64,000 nucleotides of DNA from Lacisediminihabitans profunda (GCF_008040105.1 NZ_VRMG01000016.1:1-64000), one strand, 5' to 3'. Shown: positions 7,218 to 17,302, counted from the first letter of the stretch. Notes: generated from the sequence alone by a model not told the origin. A program made the numbers and translations.

Positions 7218-7466
7218 TCAACTCGTGCGAAAACACTCGATCGCGTCATCCATGCTCCAGAATTCGCCCATCACCAGGAAGCGGCGCTGGTGGGGCATGA
7301 ACCGCTTCGCCCGAAATCGCAGCCCGTCGCGTACCCGGAACTGCTCGATGTAGCCGAGCACGTCACCCTGCGGACGGGTGACCCGCCACAGCTCGTCGTG
7401 CAGTTGCACGAGGGTGATTCCCGGTCGGACGAGGGGAAGATCCCCCACAAAGGCGAGAGTGGTCAT
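7218..7466 (-). CDS. Small conserved hypothetical protein
   Basis: An 82-residue basic/aromatic protein (MTTLAFVGDLPLVRPG...) with LWRVTRPQGDVLGYIEQF and AKRFMPHQRRFLVMGEFWSMDDAIECF blocks, which look like a small beta-sheet domain with a C-terminal helix. No enzyme motif or membrane segment. It lies alone between two minus-strand genes. Function unknown. Confidence 0.65.
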   Translation of the reverse strand: MTTLAFVGDLPLVRPGITLVQLHDELWRVTRPQGDVLGYIEQFRVRDGLRFRAKRFMPHQRRFLVMGEFWSMDDAIECFRTS

Positions 7467-7551
7467 GTGCGATCCTCGAGTAGTGGCCGGCCCCGGCTGT
7501 CAACGTGGGATCAGGCTAAGGGCCGCCACCGACATCCGCCGGCGTCGCAGG

Positions 7552-8556
7552 CTAGTCACCGGTGCCGTGCACCGCGAATGGTTCGATCGCGGCGATCTCC
7601 TCCTGGCTGAGCGGCGCGCTCTCGAGTGCGGAGATGTTGTTCTCGAGCTGGGCCACGCTCGACGCGCCGATCAGCGCCGAGGTCACCTGCGGGTGACGGA
7701 GCACCCAGGAGAGGGCGAGCTGGGCGAGGCTCTGTCCGCGGCCGGCGGCGATCTCGTTGAGGGCGCTGGCACGTTCGAGGTAGGTCTCGTCGATGTTCTC
7801 CGAGGTGATCCAGCGGCCCTCGGCGGCCCTCGAGTCGGCTGGGATGCCGGCCAGGTAGCGGTCGGTGAGCATGCCCTGGGCGAGCGGGGAGAAGACGATG
7901 CTGCCCATGCCGAGGTCGTCCAGCACCGGCAGAAGCCCCTCGGTCTCGATGTGACGGTCGAACATGTTGAAGCGCGGCTGGTGGATGAGCAGGGGGATCT
8001 TGTGCTCGGCGAGGGCCTTGTGCGCAGCGATGGTCTGCTCGGTGTCGTAGTTCGAGATGCCCGCGTAGAGGGCCCGGCCGGAGGTGACGGCGGTCGCGAG
8101 CGCGCCCATGGTCTCCTCGATCGGGGTCTCGGGGTCCGGTCGGTGGGAGTAGAAGATGTCGACGTAGTCGAGCCCCATCCGTTCGAGGCTCTGATCGAGG
8201 GAGGCGAGCATTGACTTGCGCGATCCCCACTCGCCGTATGGGCCGTCCCACATGCCGTAGCCGGCCTTGGTGGAGATGATGAGCTCGTCGCGGTGCTGGC
8301 GGAAGTCGTCGGCGAAGATGCGGCCGAAGTTGGTCTCGGCGCTTCCCGCGGGCGGACCGTAGTTGTTCGCGAGGTCGAAGTGCGTGACGCCGAGGTCGAA
8401 GGCGCGGCGCAGGATCGCGCGTTGCGTCTCGATCGGGCGGTCGAATCCGAAGTTGTTCCAGAGGCCGAGCGACACCGCCGGGAGTTTGAGTCCGCTTCGC
8501 CCCACCCGCTTGTACTCGATGGATTCGTACCGGTCGGTCGCAGCAACATAGGTCAT
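7552..8556 (-). CDS. Aldo/keto reductase, L-glyceraldehyde 3-phosphate reductase type
   Basis: A 334-residue TIM-barrel NADPH-dependent reductase resembling the YghZ/MgrA group (AKR14): N-terminal GRSGLKLPAVSLGLWNNFG, catalytic Asp and Tyr in HFDLANNYGPPAGSAE, Lys in ISTKAGYGMWDGPYGEWGS, and the cofactor loop ALIGASSVAQLENN near the C terminus. These enzymes detoxify L-GAP and methylglyoxal-like aldehydes. The ATG at 8556 is chosen over an upstream in-frame start because MTYVAATDRYESIEYKR is a normal N terminus. Divergent from msrA with about 110 bases between them. Confidence 0.88.
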   Translation of the reverse strand: MTYVAATDRYESIEYKRVGRSGLKLPAVSLGLWNNFGFDRPIETQRAILRRAFDLGVTHFDLANNYGPPAGSAETNFGRIFADDFRQHRDELIISTKAGYGMWDGPYGEWGSRKSMLASLDQSLERMGLDYVDIFYSHRPDPETPIEETMGALATAVTSGRALYAGISNYDTEQTIAAHKALAEHKIPLLIHQPRFNMFDRHIETEGLLPVLDDLGMGSIVFSPLAQGMLTDRYLAGIPADSRAAEGRWITSENIDETYLERASALNEIAAGRGQSLAQLALSWVLRHPQVTSALIGASSVAQLENNISALESAPLSQEEIAAIEPFAVHGTGD

Positions 8557-8666
8557 CCGACAAGCGTAGGGCGGCCCCACATCGAGGAATGACGCGCCCC
8601 CAACGGGGGTTGTTCAGATCCGCGGGTTAGCCGTCTCTCCCAGCCCTAAGAAAGTAGGCTTTCAGC

Positions 8667-9194
8667 ATGCAGACATTCGTTCTCGCCGGCGGTTGTTTCT
8701 GGTGTCTCGATGCGGTGTATCGCACCCTCCGTGGCGTGAGCGACGTCGTGTCCGGGTACACCGGAGGAAGCACCGTGAACCCGAGTTACGACGACGTGTG
8801 CACCGGTCAGACCGGCCATGCGGAGGCGGTCGCCGTGACCTTCGACCCCGAGGTGATCCCGGCGAACGTGATTCTCGACGTGTTCTTCTCGCTGCACGAC
8901 CCGCGGCAGCTCAACCGGCAGGGCCACGACGTGGGAACCCAGTATCGGTCGGCGATGTTCTACTCGGACGAGGAGCAGAAGACAGCCTTCGAGACGGCCC
9001 GCGATCGGGCCGGCGAATACTGGGACGGCGGCCTCGTCACCACCATCGAACCGCTCGGCACCAGGTACGAGGCGGAGTCCTACCACCAGGATTTCTTCGC
9101 GAAGAATCCCGGACAGGGGTACTGCATGGCCGTGGCCGTGCCTAAGGTGAACAAGATCCGCAAGAGTTTTGCGGAATACGTCCTGGCCTCCTAG
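8667..9194 (+). CDS. msrA: Peptide methionine sulfoxide reductase MsrA
   Basis: A 175-residue enzyme reducing the S epimer of methionine sulfoxide. The catalytic Cys10 lies in the hallmark GGCFWC motif; further conserved blocks are GYTGGSTVNPSYDDVCTGQTGHAEAV and HDPRQLNRQGHDVGTQYRSA. A second cysteine in QGYCMAV near residue 157 can resolve the sulfenate with thioredoxin. Length is typical. It is likely part of the oxidative repair set; a thioredoxin-like gene lies 3.5 kb away. Confidence 0.96.
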   Translation: MQTFVLAGGCFWCLDAVYRTLRGVSDVVSGYTGGSTVNPSYDDVCTGQTGHAEAVAVTFDPEVIPANVILDVFFSLHDPRQLNRQGHDVGTQYRSAMFYSDEEQKTAFETARDRAGEYWDGGLVTTIEPLGTRYEAESYHQDFFAKNPGQGYCMAVAVPKVNKIRKSFAEYVLAS

Positions 9195-9239
9195 GGCCGG
9201 GCAGTCTCTGGCAACTGCCAGCGTAAGGAAGGGAGCTCA

Positions 9240-9488
9240 ATGATGAGCACTGGAACAGCGAACGAGACAACCACGCGCGCCGACAGGACGCTGACCGGCA
9301 AGACCTGGGTGGCCTTCGGGCCGGCCGGGGCCGTCGGTTCCATCCACAGCACCGAGGGTGGATACACCTTCAAGCTGATTGCGGATGCCGACTTCCGCGG
9401 CGAATACCCGACCCTCGAGGTGGCGAAGAGCGCGCTCCACGCGAGCCTGCTCCCCGGTGCCGAGTGGCCGGAGTTTCGCGAGCACTAG
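9240..9488 (+). CDS. Small conserved hypothetical protein
   Basis: An 82-residue protein with a strong ribosome binding site (AAGGAAGGGAG) ahead of tandem ATGs at 9240 and 9243. The sequence KTWVAFGPAGAVGSIHSTEGGYTFKLIADADFRGEYPTLEVA suggests a small alpha/beta domain that appears to be a family restricted to relatives. No catalytic motif. It follows msrA by 45 bases and ends just before a strong terminator, so it may be co-transcribed with msrA. Confidence 0.7.
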   Translation: MMSTGTANETTTRADRTLTGKTWVAFGPAGAVGSIHSTEGGYTFKLIADADFRGEYPTLEVAKSALHASLLPGAEWPEFREH

Positions 9489-9505
9489 TCCGTAACCTGC
9501 GCGAC

Positions 9506-9544
9506 AGAGCCGGTCGCGTCCCCAACCGGGACGCGGCCGGCTCT
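9506..9544 (+). terminator. Strong rho-independent-type hairpin
   Basis: A 17-bp stem with a single G-U pair: AGAGCCGGTCGCGTCCC (9506-9522) pairs with GGGACGCGGCCGGCTCT (9528-9544) over a five-base loop. It sits 17 bases after the stop of the small protein at 9240-9488. There is only a short T run, as is common in high-GC actinobacteria. Confidence 0.8.
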
Positions 9545-9576
9545 TGGACTGCGCGACAATCGGCACACTGGCTCGC

Positions 9577-10113
9577 ATGACAGACACGATCACTCTCACC
9601 GGCCTTGTGGCCACGACTCCCCGGCATCTCGTCACCACCGAGGGCCTCTCGATCACGAGCTTCCGGCTCGCCTCCACCCAGCGCCGTTTCGATCGATCCC
9701 GCGACCGGTGGGTGGACGGGGACACCAACTGGTACACCATCACGTGTTTCCGGCAACTCGCCGTCAACGTCTCGGGGTCCGTGCTCAAGGGCGACCGGGT
9801 CGTCGTGACGGGGCGGCTGCGCATCCGCGACTGGACGAGCGGCGAGAAGGCGGGCACGAACATCGAGGTCGACGCAGACGCGGTGGGCCACGACCTCGCC
9901 TGGGGCACGACCACCTTCAGCCGGAGCATCAGTTCGACGATTGTCGAGAAGGCGGATGTCTTCCCCCTGGAGCCGAGCGGCGGGGCCGACTCGAACGGCG
10001 CGGCGGCGTCCAGCGCAGGCGCGGAGCAGGACGATTCCGACGACGGGGACGGCCCGGTGCGGTTCGTCGACCCGGACAGTGAGTCGCTCGAGAGCGCGGC
10101 CGTGCCGTTCTAG
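9577..10113 (+). CDS. Single-stranded DNA-binding protein (SSB-like, second copy type)
   Basis: A 178-residue protein with an N-terminal OB fold (residues 1-105): TLTGLVATTPRHLVTTEGLSITSFRLAS, then WYTITCFRQLAVNVSGSVLKGDRVVVTGRLRIRDW, which is the SSB signature region. The C-terminal part is acidic and disordered. The end (SLESAAVPF) lacks the exact DDDIPF tip but keeps a terminal PF, so it could still contact SSB partners weakly. The ATG at 9577 places MTDTITLTG at the usual distance. It is probably a paralogue of the replication SSB used in repair, recombination or competence; inference. Confidence 0.85.
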   Translation: MTDTITLTGLVATTPRHLVTTEGLSITSFRLASTQRRFDRSRDRWVDGDTNWYTITCFRQLAVNVSGSVLKGDRVVVTGRLRIRDWTSGEKAGTNIEVDADAVGHDLAWGTTTFSRSISSTIVEKADVFPLEPSGGADSNGAAASSAGAEQDDSDDGDGPVRFVDPDSESLESAAVPF

Positions 10114-10232
10114 CACCTCCGCGCCCCGTGGACGCGGCCCGTCGGGTCGCGCGCCGCGTCGCTCTAGACTCGATCGGACCGGCCGCACTCGCGCCGCGGG
10201 AACACCGACGCCGGACGAAAGGGTCGCACGCG

Positions 10233-10745
10233 ATGGGGACTTCTCGGCGCATCAGCGGCGCGGCAGCGGCGGCCTCCGCACTCCTGCTGGCGGCCGCCCT
10301 CGCCGCCTGCTCCACCGAGCCGGAACCCAGCGCGGTGCCGAGCGCGGTGCCGAGCGCGGGAACCGGCTCGGCCGCCAGCTCACCCTCCATCGGAAACGCC
10401 CCAGCACCGACGCCCACGCCGTCGATGGTGGCCGGTGGTTCCGCGGTCGAGAACAAGGCCTACTTCGACCTGGTCGGCAAGACGCTGTTTGCGTCGGCGG
10501 CATCCGCCAACGGCAAGACGATCATCGACACCCTCGCGGCGGCAGGCTTCGACAAGGCGGCGATGCAGGTCACCCCTGACAGGACATCCAATGGGGGTGC
10601 GGTCGACTCGATCCTGTTCTCGGTGAGGCTGGGCGGCCAGTGTCTGCTCGGCCAGCGTGGGCCCGGCGGGTTCAGCAGCGCCGTCCAGCCGGCGCTCGCC
10701 GACGGCAGTTGCCTGGTCGGCAAGACCCGGCCCATCGACTGGTGA
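10233..10745 (+). CDS. Putative lipoprotein of unknown function
   Basis: A 170-residue secreted protein with a type II signal peptide: basic MGTSRRISG, hydrophobic Ala/Leu core and lipobox LAAC (Cys near residue 29). A Pro/Ser/Ala linker with a VPSA repeat follows. The mature domain (from about residue 78) contains two cysteines (GGQCLLG and DGSCLVG) that may form a disulfide. ATG 10233 is chosen because it gives a complete signal peptide. No enzyme motif; surface-anchored role unknown. Confidence 0.8.
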   Translation: MGTSRRISGAAAAASALLLAAALAACSTEPEPSAVPSAVPSAGTGSAASSPSIGNAPAPTPTPSMVAGGSAVENKAYFDLVGKTLFASAASANGKTIIDTLAAAGFDKAAMQVTPDRTSNGGAVDSILFSVRLGGQCLLGQRGPGGFSSAVQPALADGSCLVGKTRPIDW

Positions 10746-10803
10746 GCGCCGGATTCTTGCGGTCGGTCAGGTCGCGTGGGCGAGCGCAACTAAACTTGTC
10801 GCC

Positions 10804-12486
<1,683 letters not shown>

Positions 12487-12488
12487 CC

Positions 12489-12974
12489 GTGACGCGGCTG
12501 CACGTGCCGATCGGCCTGCGCTGGTCGGACTTCGACGCCTACGCGCACGTCAACAACGCCGAGATGTTCCGCCTGCTCGAGGAGGCGCGCATCCAGGCCT
12601 TCTGGCGGCCGGATCACGGCCAGGAGAGTGCGGGTGAGCCGCTCGGCACGGCCATTCTCGACGCGCGACCCGGGGCGAAGGTCATCGCGCTCATCGCCCG
12701 GCAGGAGATCGAGTACCTGCTGCCGATCCCGTACATGCGTCAGCCGCTCGACGTGGAGCTGTGGATCGGACGGATCGGCGGGGCGAGCCTCGAACTCTGC
12801 TACGAGATCTACTCTCCGACCGGGGTGACACCGAGGGTGCTCTACGTGCGCGCAGCGACGACCCTCGTGATGGTGGAGGTGGCGAGCGGCAGGCCGTTGC
12901 GCCTGGACAATGAGCAGCGCGCGGCCTGGGAGCCGTACCTCGAGCCTCCCGTCGTGTTCGGCAACCGCCACTGA
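12489..12974 (+). CDS. Acyl-CoA thioesterase (4HBT/hotdog family)
   Basis: A 161-residue single hotdog protein starting at GTG 12489. It carries the 4HBT active-site region RWSDFDAYAHVNNAEMFRLLEEARIQAF, in which the aspartate of the WSDFDAYGH-like motif would act on the thioester. YbgC/FcbC-type enzymes hydrolyse short or medium acyl-CoAs in the cytoplasm. The gene lies only two bases behind ettA and shares its transcript, an arrangement common in Actinobacteria. Substrate unknown. Confidence 0.88.
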   Translation: MTRLHVPIGLRWSDFDAYAHVNNAEMFRLLEEARIQAFWRPDHGQESAGEPLGTAILDARPGAKVIALIARQEIEYLLPIPYMRQPLDVELWIGRIGGASLELCYEIYSPTGVTPRVLYVRAATTLVMVEVASGRPLRLDNEQRAAWEPYLEPPVVFGNRH

Positions 12975-12984
12975 GGGCAACCGT

Positions 12985-13015
12985 GCCCGACCGCAGCCGA
13001 CGGCGCGGTTCGGGC
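12985..13015. terminator. Bidirectional terminator between convergent genes
   Basis: GCCCGACCGC (12985-12994) and GCGGTTCGGGC (13005-13015) form a stem of ten pairs with one bulged base. It lies in the 40-base gap between the convergent thioesterase and DUF2231 genes and touches the stop of the latter, so it can serve both directions. Confidence 0.55.
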
Positions 13016-13521
13016 TAGCGAGGGTTCGGGGTGTATGAGCCCGTCCAGATCGCCCGGGCGCCGGATTCTCCGATCTGCACGACGGTGACGATCGATCCGG
13101 CGGCGAGCCCGAGCACGGCAACGCCGAGGGCGATCGTGATGGCGAGCCTCAGGCTCCGGTGGGCCACGAGGCGGCGGTACCGGCCGTCACCCTCCGAGAA
13201 GTAGCGGAACCAGGCCCATTGTCCGGTCGCCACCACGAAGGTCGCGAAGGCCCAGGGCAGCAGCGACTTGCCGATCGCGGCGTGAGCCTGGATGAGCGGA
13301 GTGTTCGAGACCCGGGCGAGGAGCCACTCGCCGGCCTCCGTCGTGACCGGCACGGAGACGAGCGCCGCGAGCGCGATCAGGGGGGTGACGACCCCGAGTC
13401 GGCGGCGTGCGGCCGGCCAGGCCGCGGCGAGGACCGTGCACAGCGCGGCCAGGGGAACGACGATGACCACGAAATGGACGAGCAGCACGTGCAGCGGCAG
13501 CCCGGCGAATTGCCAGTCCAC
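13015..13521 (-). CDS. DUF2231-type membrane protein
   Basis: A 168-residue protein with four hydrophobic helices, starting at GTG 13521 (VDWQFAGLPLHVLLVHFVVIVVPLAAL). The start overlaps the stop of the upstream Rieske gene by one base. The paired GLPLHVLLVH and later QAHAAIGKSLLPW histidines resemble the haem or metal-binding helices of DUF2231 proteins. Coupling to a Rieske lipoprotein suggests a small membrane electron-transfer module, which is inference; no catalytic subunit is present. Confidence 0.75.
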   Translation of the reverse strand: MDWQFAGLPLHVLLVHFVVIVVPLAALCTVLAAAWPAARRRLGVVTPLIALAALVSVPVTTEAGEWLLARVSNTPLIQAHAAIGKSLLPWAFATFVVATGQWAWFRYFSEGDGRYRRLVAHRSLRLAITIALGVAVLGLAAGSIVTVVQIGESGARAIWTGSYTPNPR

Positions 13522-14063
13522 TAGGCGGTCACAACCTGGTCGCCGGCGATCTTCACTGCGATCTTGGGCAGCGGGGACGGGGCGGGTCCGCCGAGCACCG
13601 CGCCGGTGGCGGCGTCGAACCGCGAGCCGTGGCACGGGCAGTCGAACTCCTTCGCCGCCGCGTTGACCACGCAGCCCATATGGGTGCAGTGTGCGCCGAA
13701 ACAGCGCACGTCGCCCGCGGTGGGCTGGGACAGGACCACTGCCTGGCCGTCGACGGTCGCCTCGGCGGTGCCGCCGACCGGGATGTCCGCGAGCTTGGCC
13801 ACCGCGGTGCCGGCCGGGATCGAAATCTTGCCGTCTCCCGTGCCGCCCGCGCCCCCCGAGCCGCCAGCCGTTCCGCCGGAACCCCCGGCGGCGCCGCCGG
13901 TGCTGCACGCGGCGAGCACGAGGGCGCCGGCACCCATCACCGTCAGGCCGCCCGCGATGATCGCGGCCCGGCGCGATGTCGTGCGGCGGATCGGGGTGAG
14001 GTGTTCGGCGGGGCGGTGAGTCGGGGCGAGGCGGTCTGGAGTGGTCTGTTCGCGGTCGGTCAA
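13521..14063 (-). CDS. Rieske (2Fe-2S) lipoprotein, Tat-exported
   Basis: A 180-residue protein. Residues about 28-55 form a twin-arginine signal (TSRRAAIIAGG) that also ends in a lipobox (LAAC), so it is predicted to be exported folded and lipid-anchored. A glycine/serine linker follows. The Rieske domain has both cluster motifs: CFGAHCTHMGC and CPCHGSRF. I choose TTG 14063 because GAAGGA lies five bases upstream; the longer frame to 14183 lacks such a site. Translationally coupled to the DUF2231 gene and divergent from an ECF sigma factor. Confidence 0.85.
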   Translation of the reverse strand: MTDREQTTPDRLAPTHRPAEHLTPIRRTTSRRAAIIAGGLTVMGAGALVLAACSTGGAAGGSGGTAGGSGGAGGTGDGKISIPAGTAVAKLADIPVGGTAEATVDGQAVVLSQPTAGDVRCFGAHCTHMGCVVNAAAKEFDCPCHGSRFDAATGAVLGGPAPSPLPKIAVKIAGDQVVTA

Positions 14064-14251
14064 GGTGATCCTTCGGGCGTCTGGGGCGAGCGGCGTGTGG
14101 GCGACCAGCGTGTGGGGCGCGGAGCCCCGGTTGGAGGCCCCCCCGAAAAGCATGTCATTGGTAGCAACGAGCGAGCGACTCATCCGGTTCGATTCTGCTG
14201 GGAATGAACCGAGACTGCTCGGGCTACGTTGTAACCAGTGGAGGTAGTCCA
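14064..14251. promoter_or_regulatory. Divergent promoter region, Rieske gene / ECF sigma gene
   Basis: A 188-base gap between two TTG starts. GAAGGA serves the leftward gene (at about 14069-14074) and GGAGG (14240-14244) the rightward gene. An imperfect direct repeat with GCGTGTGGGCG-type sequence occurs near 14090-14120. An autoregulated ECF promoter would be expected here, but I could not assign -35/-10 boxes with confidence. Confidence 0.4.
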
Positions 14252-14758
14252 TTGCCGGATGAGCAGGCCGAGTTGCTGCGTGCGCTGCACGACGAGCACG
14301 CCCCTGCCCTCTGGCGCTACGTGGTCTGGCTGACCGGGGACCGGCACTTCGCCGAGGACGTCGTGCAGGAGACGCTCGTGCGGGCCTGGAGCCACCCCGA
14401 GGTGCTCGAACGGGGCGGCGGCTCCTCGCGCGCCTGGCTCTACACGGTGGCGCGCAACATCGTGATCGACGATCGCCGCAGCGCTCACGCGAGGCACGAG
14501 CACTCGACGGACACTCCGCCGGAGCGCCCGGTCGACGACGGCACGGACGCCCTTCTCGACGCCTGGCTCGTCTCGGATGCCCTGGCCCAACTCAGCCCGG
14601 ACCATCGGGTGGTCGTGCTGCACGCCTACTACCAGGGGGAATCGACGGCGGAGATCTCCCGCGCGCTCGGCATACCGGAGGGCACAGTGAAGTCACGCCT
14701 GCACTACGCGCTGCGGGCACTTCGGCTCGCCCTCCAGGAACGAGGGGTGACCCAGTGA
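14252..14758 (+). CDS. ECF-type RNA polymerase sigma factor
   Basis: A 168-residue sigma factor with region 2 (ALHDEHAPALWRYVVWLTGDRHFAEDVVQETLVRAW, residues about 10-45) and region 4 (LAQLSPDHRVVVLHAYYQGESTAEISRALGIPEGTVKSRLHYALRAL). Length and motifs fit the SigL/SigK-like actinobacterial ECF groups. TTG 14252 has GGAGG seven bases upstream and gives a typical N terminus; an ATG at 14204 would add a poorly conserved 16 residues. It overlaps the anti-sigma gene by four bases (GTGA), so sigma and inhibitor are made together. Confidence 0.9.
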   Translation: MPDEQAELLRALHDEHAPALWRYVVWLTGDRHFAEDVVQETLVRAWSHPEVLERGGGSSRAWLYTVARNIVIDDRRSAHARHEHSTDTPPERPVDDGTDALLDAWLVSDALAQLSPDHRVVVLHAYYQGESTAEISRALGIPEGTVKSRLHYALRALRLALQERGVTQ

Positions 14759-15453
14759 ACCCCGTCGACCTGTACGCCGAGTGGGATGCCGCCTACGTGC
14801 TCGGCGCCCTGTCGCCGCTGGAGCGGCGCGAGTTCGAGCGGCACCTCGCGACGTGCGGCGCGTGCGCGGCCGGAGTCGCGGAACTCGCGGGACTGCCGGG
14901 GCTGCTCGCGAAGGTGCCGGCAGCCGACCTGGAGATGGTCGCCCCGGTCGAGGATTCCGTGCCGCCGACCCTCCTGCCGAGGCTCGTGCGTTCTGCCGCC
15001 CGTCGTCGTCGCCGTTCCCGCGGGCTCGTCGCCGGAGCGATAGTGGCGACCGCTGCCGCCGCCGCGGCCGTCGCCCTCGCCATCCCGCTCGCCTTCGCGC
15101 CTCCGGCGCAGACGCCCGCCGCGAGCGGCGCGCGGGTGTCGCTGAGCCAGGTGATCCCCACCACCCTGAGTGCGAAGGCGCTGCTCGTGGAGGAGAGCTG
15201 GGGCACCCGCATCGAGATGCAGTGCACCTATGCCGCGCCGGCATCCACGACCACCTCCGGCTACGGAGTCGCCCGGCGGTACGAGATGTTCGTGACGGAT
15301 TCCCGCGGCAACGTCTCGCAGGTCGCGACCTGGAGCGCGACGCCGGGAAGCACCGTCGAACCGTCAGGCACGACGAGCCTGCGGCCGAGCGAGATCGCCA
15401 CGGTGGACGTTCGCTCGGCCGACGGGCGTGTGCTGCTGACCGGACGGCCCTGA
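14755..15453 (+). CDS. Zinc-binding (ZAS) anti-sigma factor
   Basis: A 232-residue protein with an N-terminal ZAS domain holding the HxxxCxxC motif (HLATCGAC, residues about 36-43), one transmembrane helix (about residues 93-117, preceded by a run of eight basic residues) and an extracytoplasmic beta-rich domain. The ZAS domain binds the partner sigma factor; the outer domain presumably senses envelope or redox stress. Its GTG overlaps the sigma gene stop. Pairing with the divergent Rieske/DUF2231 genes suggests these are in its regulon, which is inference. Confidence 0.9.
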   Translation: MNPVDLYAEWDAAYVLGALSPLERREFERHLATCGACAAGVAELAGLPGLLAKVPAADLEMVAPVEDSVPPTLLPRLVRSAARRRRRSRGLVAGAIVATAAAAAAVALAIPLAFAPPAQTPAASGARVSLSQVIPTTLSAKALLVEESWGTRIEMQCTYAAPASTTTSGYGVARRYEMFVTDSRGNVSQVATWSATPGSTVEPSGTTSLRPSEIATVDVRSADGRVLLTGRP

Positions 15454-15488
15454 GCCGCCGGCCCTGAGCCGCCGTCGTTCGAGTCGGG

Positions 15489-16334
15489 CTAGTTGATCTC
15501 TGCCGGGTCGCCGCCCACGCGGCGGTTCTCGTCGAGGGCGTCGATGGCCGCCATCTCCTGCGCGTCGAGTTCGAACCCGAGAATGTCGAGGTTCTGCGCC
15601 ATCCGATCGCGCGAGTTCGACTTCGGGATCACGATGTTGCCCGTCTGCAGGTGCCAGCGCAGCACGACCTGGGCGGGCTGCACAGCGTGCGCCTTCGCGG
15701 CGGCCTGGATCGGCTCCATGCCGAACAGGTCGTACTTGCCCTGGCCGAGGGGTCCCCACGCCTCGGTGTGGATGCCGTGGGTGGCCTGGAACGCCCGGAG
15801 TTCGCGCTGCTGGAAGATCGGGTGCAATTCCACCTGGTTCACCGCCGGCACGATGTCGGTCTCGGCGAGAAGCGTCTCGAGGTGGGGGACGAGGAAGTTG
15901 CTGACCCCGATCGACCTCGCGCGGCCGTCCGCGAAGAAGGTTTCGAAGGTGCGCCAGGTGTCGACGAAGAAGCCGTTGGCGGGCATCGGCCAGTGGATCA
16001 GGTACAGGTCGAGGTAGTCGATCCCGAGCATCTCGAGGCTGCGGGCGAATGCGCCATCGACGTCGCGCGCCTTGTGGTGGTCGTTGCGGAGTTTCGTGGT
16101 GAGGAAGATCTCCTCGCGCGGAATGCCCGACGCCCTGATCGCCGCGCCCACCTCGGTCTCGTTGTTGTAGCCCGTGGCCGTGTCGATGTGGCGGTAGCCC
16201 ACCGCTAGGGCGTCTTCGACCACGCGCTGGGTGTCCGCCGGGTCGACGAGAAACACCCCGAAGCCCACCTGGGGGATCGTTCGTCCGGAGTTCAGGGCAA
16301 TCTGGGGTACCGAATTGGTCATGGTATTAGTCAT
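15489..16334 (-). CDS. Aldo/keto reductase, 2,5-diketo-D-gluconate reductase type
   Basis: A 281-residue NADPH-dependent oxidoreductase of the AKR5-like group. Catalytic tetrad regions: Asp and Tyr in HIDTATGYNNETEVG, Lys in IFLTTKLRND, His in LYLIHWPMP. The C-terminal cofactor site reads IVIPKSNSRDRMAQN. Likely reduces aldehydes or diketones in the cytoplasm; true substrate unknown. The start at 16334 (MTNTMTNS) is the second-best supported; a downstream ATG at 16322 would remove four residues. Confidence 0.88.
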   Translation of the reverse strand: MTNTMTNSVPQIALNSGRTIPQVGFGVFLVDPADTQRVVEDALAVGYRHIDTATGYNNETEVGAAIRASGIPREEIFLTTKLRNDHHKARDVDGAFARSLEMLGIDYLDLYLIHWPMPANGFFVDTWRTFETFFADGRARSIGVSNFLVPHLETLLAETDIVPAVNQVELHPIFQQRELRAFQATHGIHTEAWGPLGQGKYDLFGMEPIQAAAKAHAVQPAQVVLRWHLQTGNIVIPKSNSRDRMAQNLDILGFELDAQEMAAIDALDENRRVGGDPAEIN

Positions 16335-16435
16335 GCTTCCACCGTAGGGCGCATCGTCCCTGCGGTCCAACAACTGAAATCGCACAGATTCAGCGCCAGC
16401 GCTGCTGAATCCTGAATCCAGGACCCGGCGATTCA

Positions 16436-17302
16436 CTAACGGGGGACGCGCACCATGCCCTCTTGCGCGACGCTCGCAAGCAGCAGGCCGTCGCGCGTGT
16501 AGATGCGCCCCTGCGACAGGCCCCGGCCGCCCGTCGCGTTCGGGGACTCCTGGGCGTAGAGCATCCACTCGTCAACGCGCCCGAACCGGTGGAACCACAT
16601 CGCGTGGTCGAGGCTCGCCGCCTTCAGCCCCGGTGTGGTCCAGGCGATGCCGTGCCGCCGGAAGATCGGCTCCAGGATCGAGTAGTCGCTCGCGTAGGCG
16701 AGGGCGGCACGGTGCAGGTTCTCGTCGTCGGGCAGGGTGCCCACCGCCTTGAGCCACACGGCCTGATGGGCCACGTGGGGTCCCTCCACCGAGAGATAGA
16801 TCGGGGACGGCACGTGCCGCATGTCGAACGGGCGCTCGTTGGCCCAGACCTTGGCGACGGGGTGCTCGAGGCCGGAGAGCGACTCGGCGGCCGAGGGCAG
16901 GTCCTCCGGGTACGGAAGGTCCTTCGGCATCTCGATCTGGTGGTCGAGGCCCTCGTCGGCGACCTGGAACGACGCGATCATCGAGAGGATGGGCATGCCC
17001 TCCTGGTAGGCCTGGGTGCGCCGGGTGGAGAAGGAGCGGCCGTCGTGGATGCGGTCCACCGAAAACGTGATCGGCAGGTTGACGTCGCCGGGCCGCAGGA
17101 AATAGCCGTGCATCGAGTGGGCGGAGCGGTCGGCCAGAATGGTGCGCTGCGCGGCCACCAGGGACTGCGCGAGAACCTGCCCTCCGAAGACGCGCCCCTG
17201 CGGCATCCACTGGCTAGGGCCGGTGAAGATATCTTCGTTCGTTCTCGCGCCGGTGTCGGTGAGGTCGAGTGCCGCGAGCAGTCCGTCGAGGGCGTTGGTC
17301 AT
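16436..17302 (-). CDS. tesB: Acyl-CoA thioesterase II
   Basis: A 288-residue double-hotdog enzyme of the TesB family, which hydrolyses medium and long acyl-CoAs to free acids. Recognisable blocks are RVFGGQVLAQSLVAAQRT (residues about 32-49), SMHGYFLRPGDVNLPITFSVDRIHDGRSFSTRRTQA, and the C-terminal LDHAMWFHRFGRVDEWMLYAQESP with the conserved aspartate/histidine region. Length is typical. It is divergent from the conserved protein at 17368. Confidence 0.93.
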   Translation of the reverse strand: MTNALDGLLAALDLTDTGARTNEDIFTGPSQWMPQGRVFGGQVLAQSLVAAQRTILADRSAHSMHGYFLRPGDVNLPITFSVDRIHDGRSFSTRRTQAYQEGMPILSMIASFQVADEGLDHQIEMPKDLPYPEDLPSAAESLSGLEHPVAKVWANERPFDMRHVPSPIYLSVEGPHVAHQAVWLKAVGTLPDDENLHRAALAYASDYSILEPIFRRHGIAWTTPGLKAASLDHAMWFHRFGRVDEWMLYAQESPNATGGRGLSQGRIYTRDGLLLASVAQEGMVRVPR

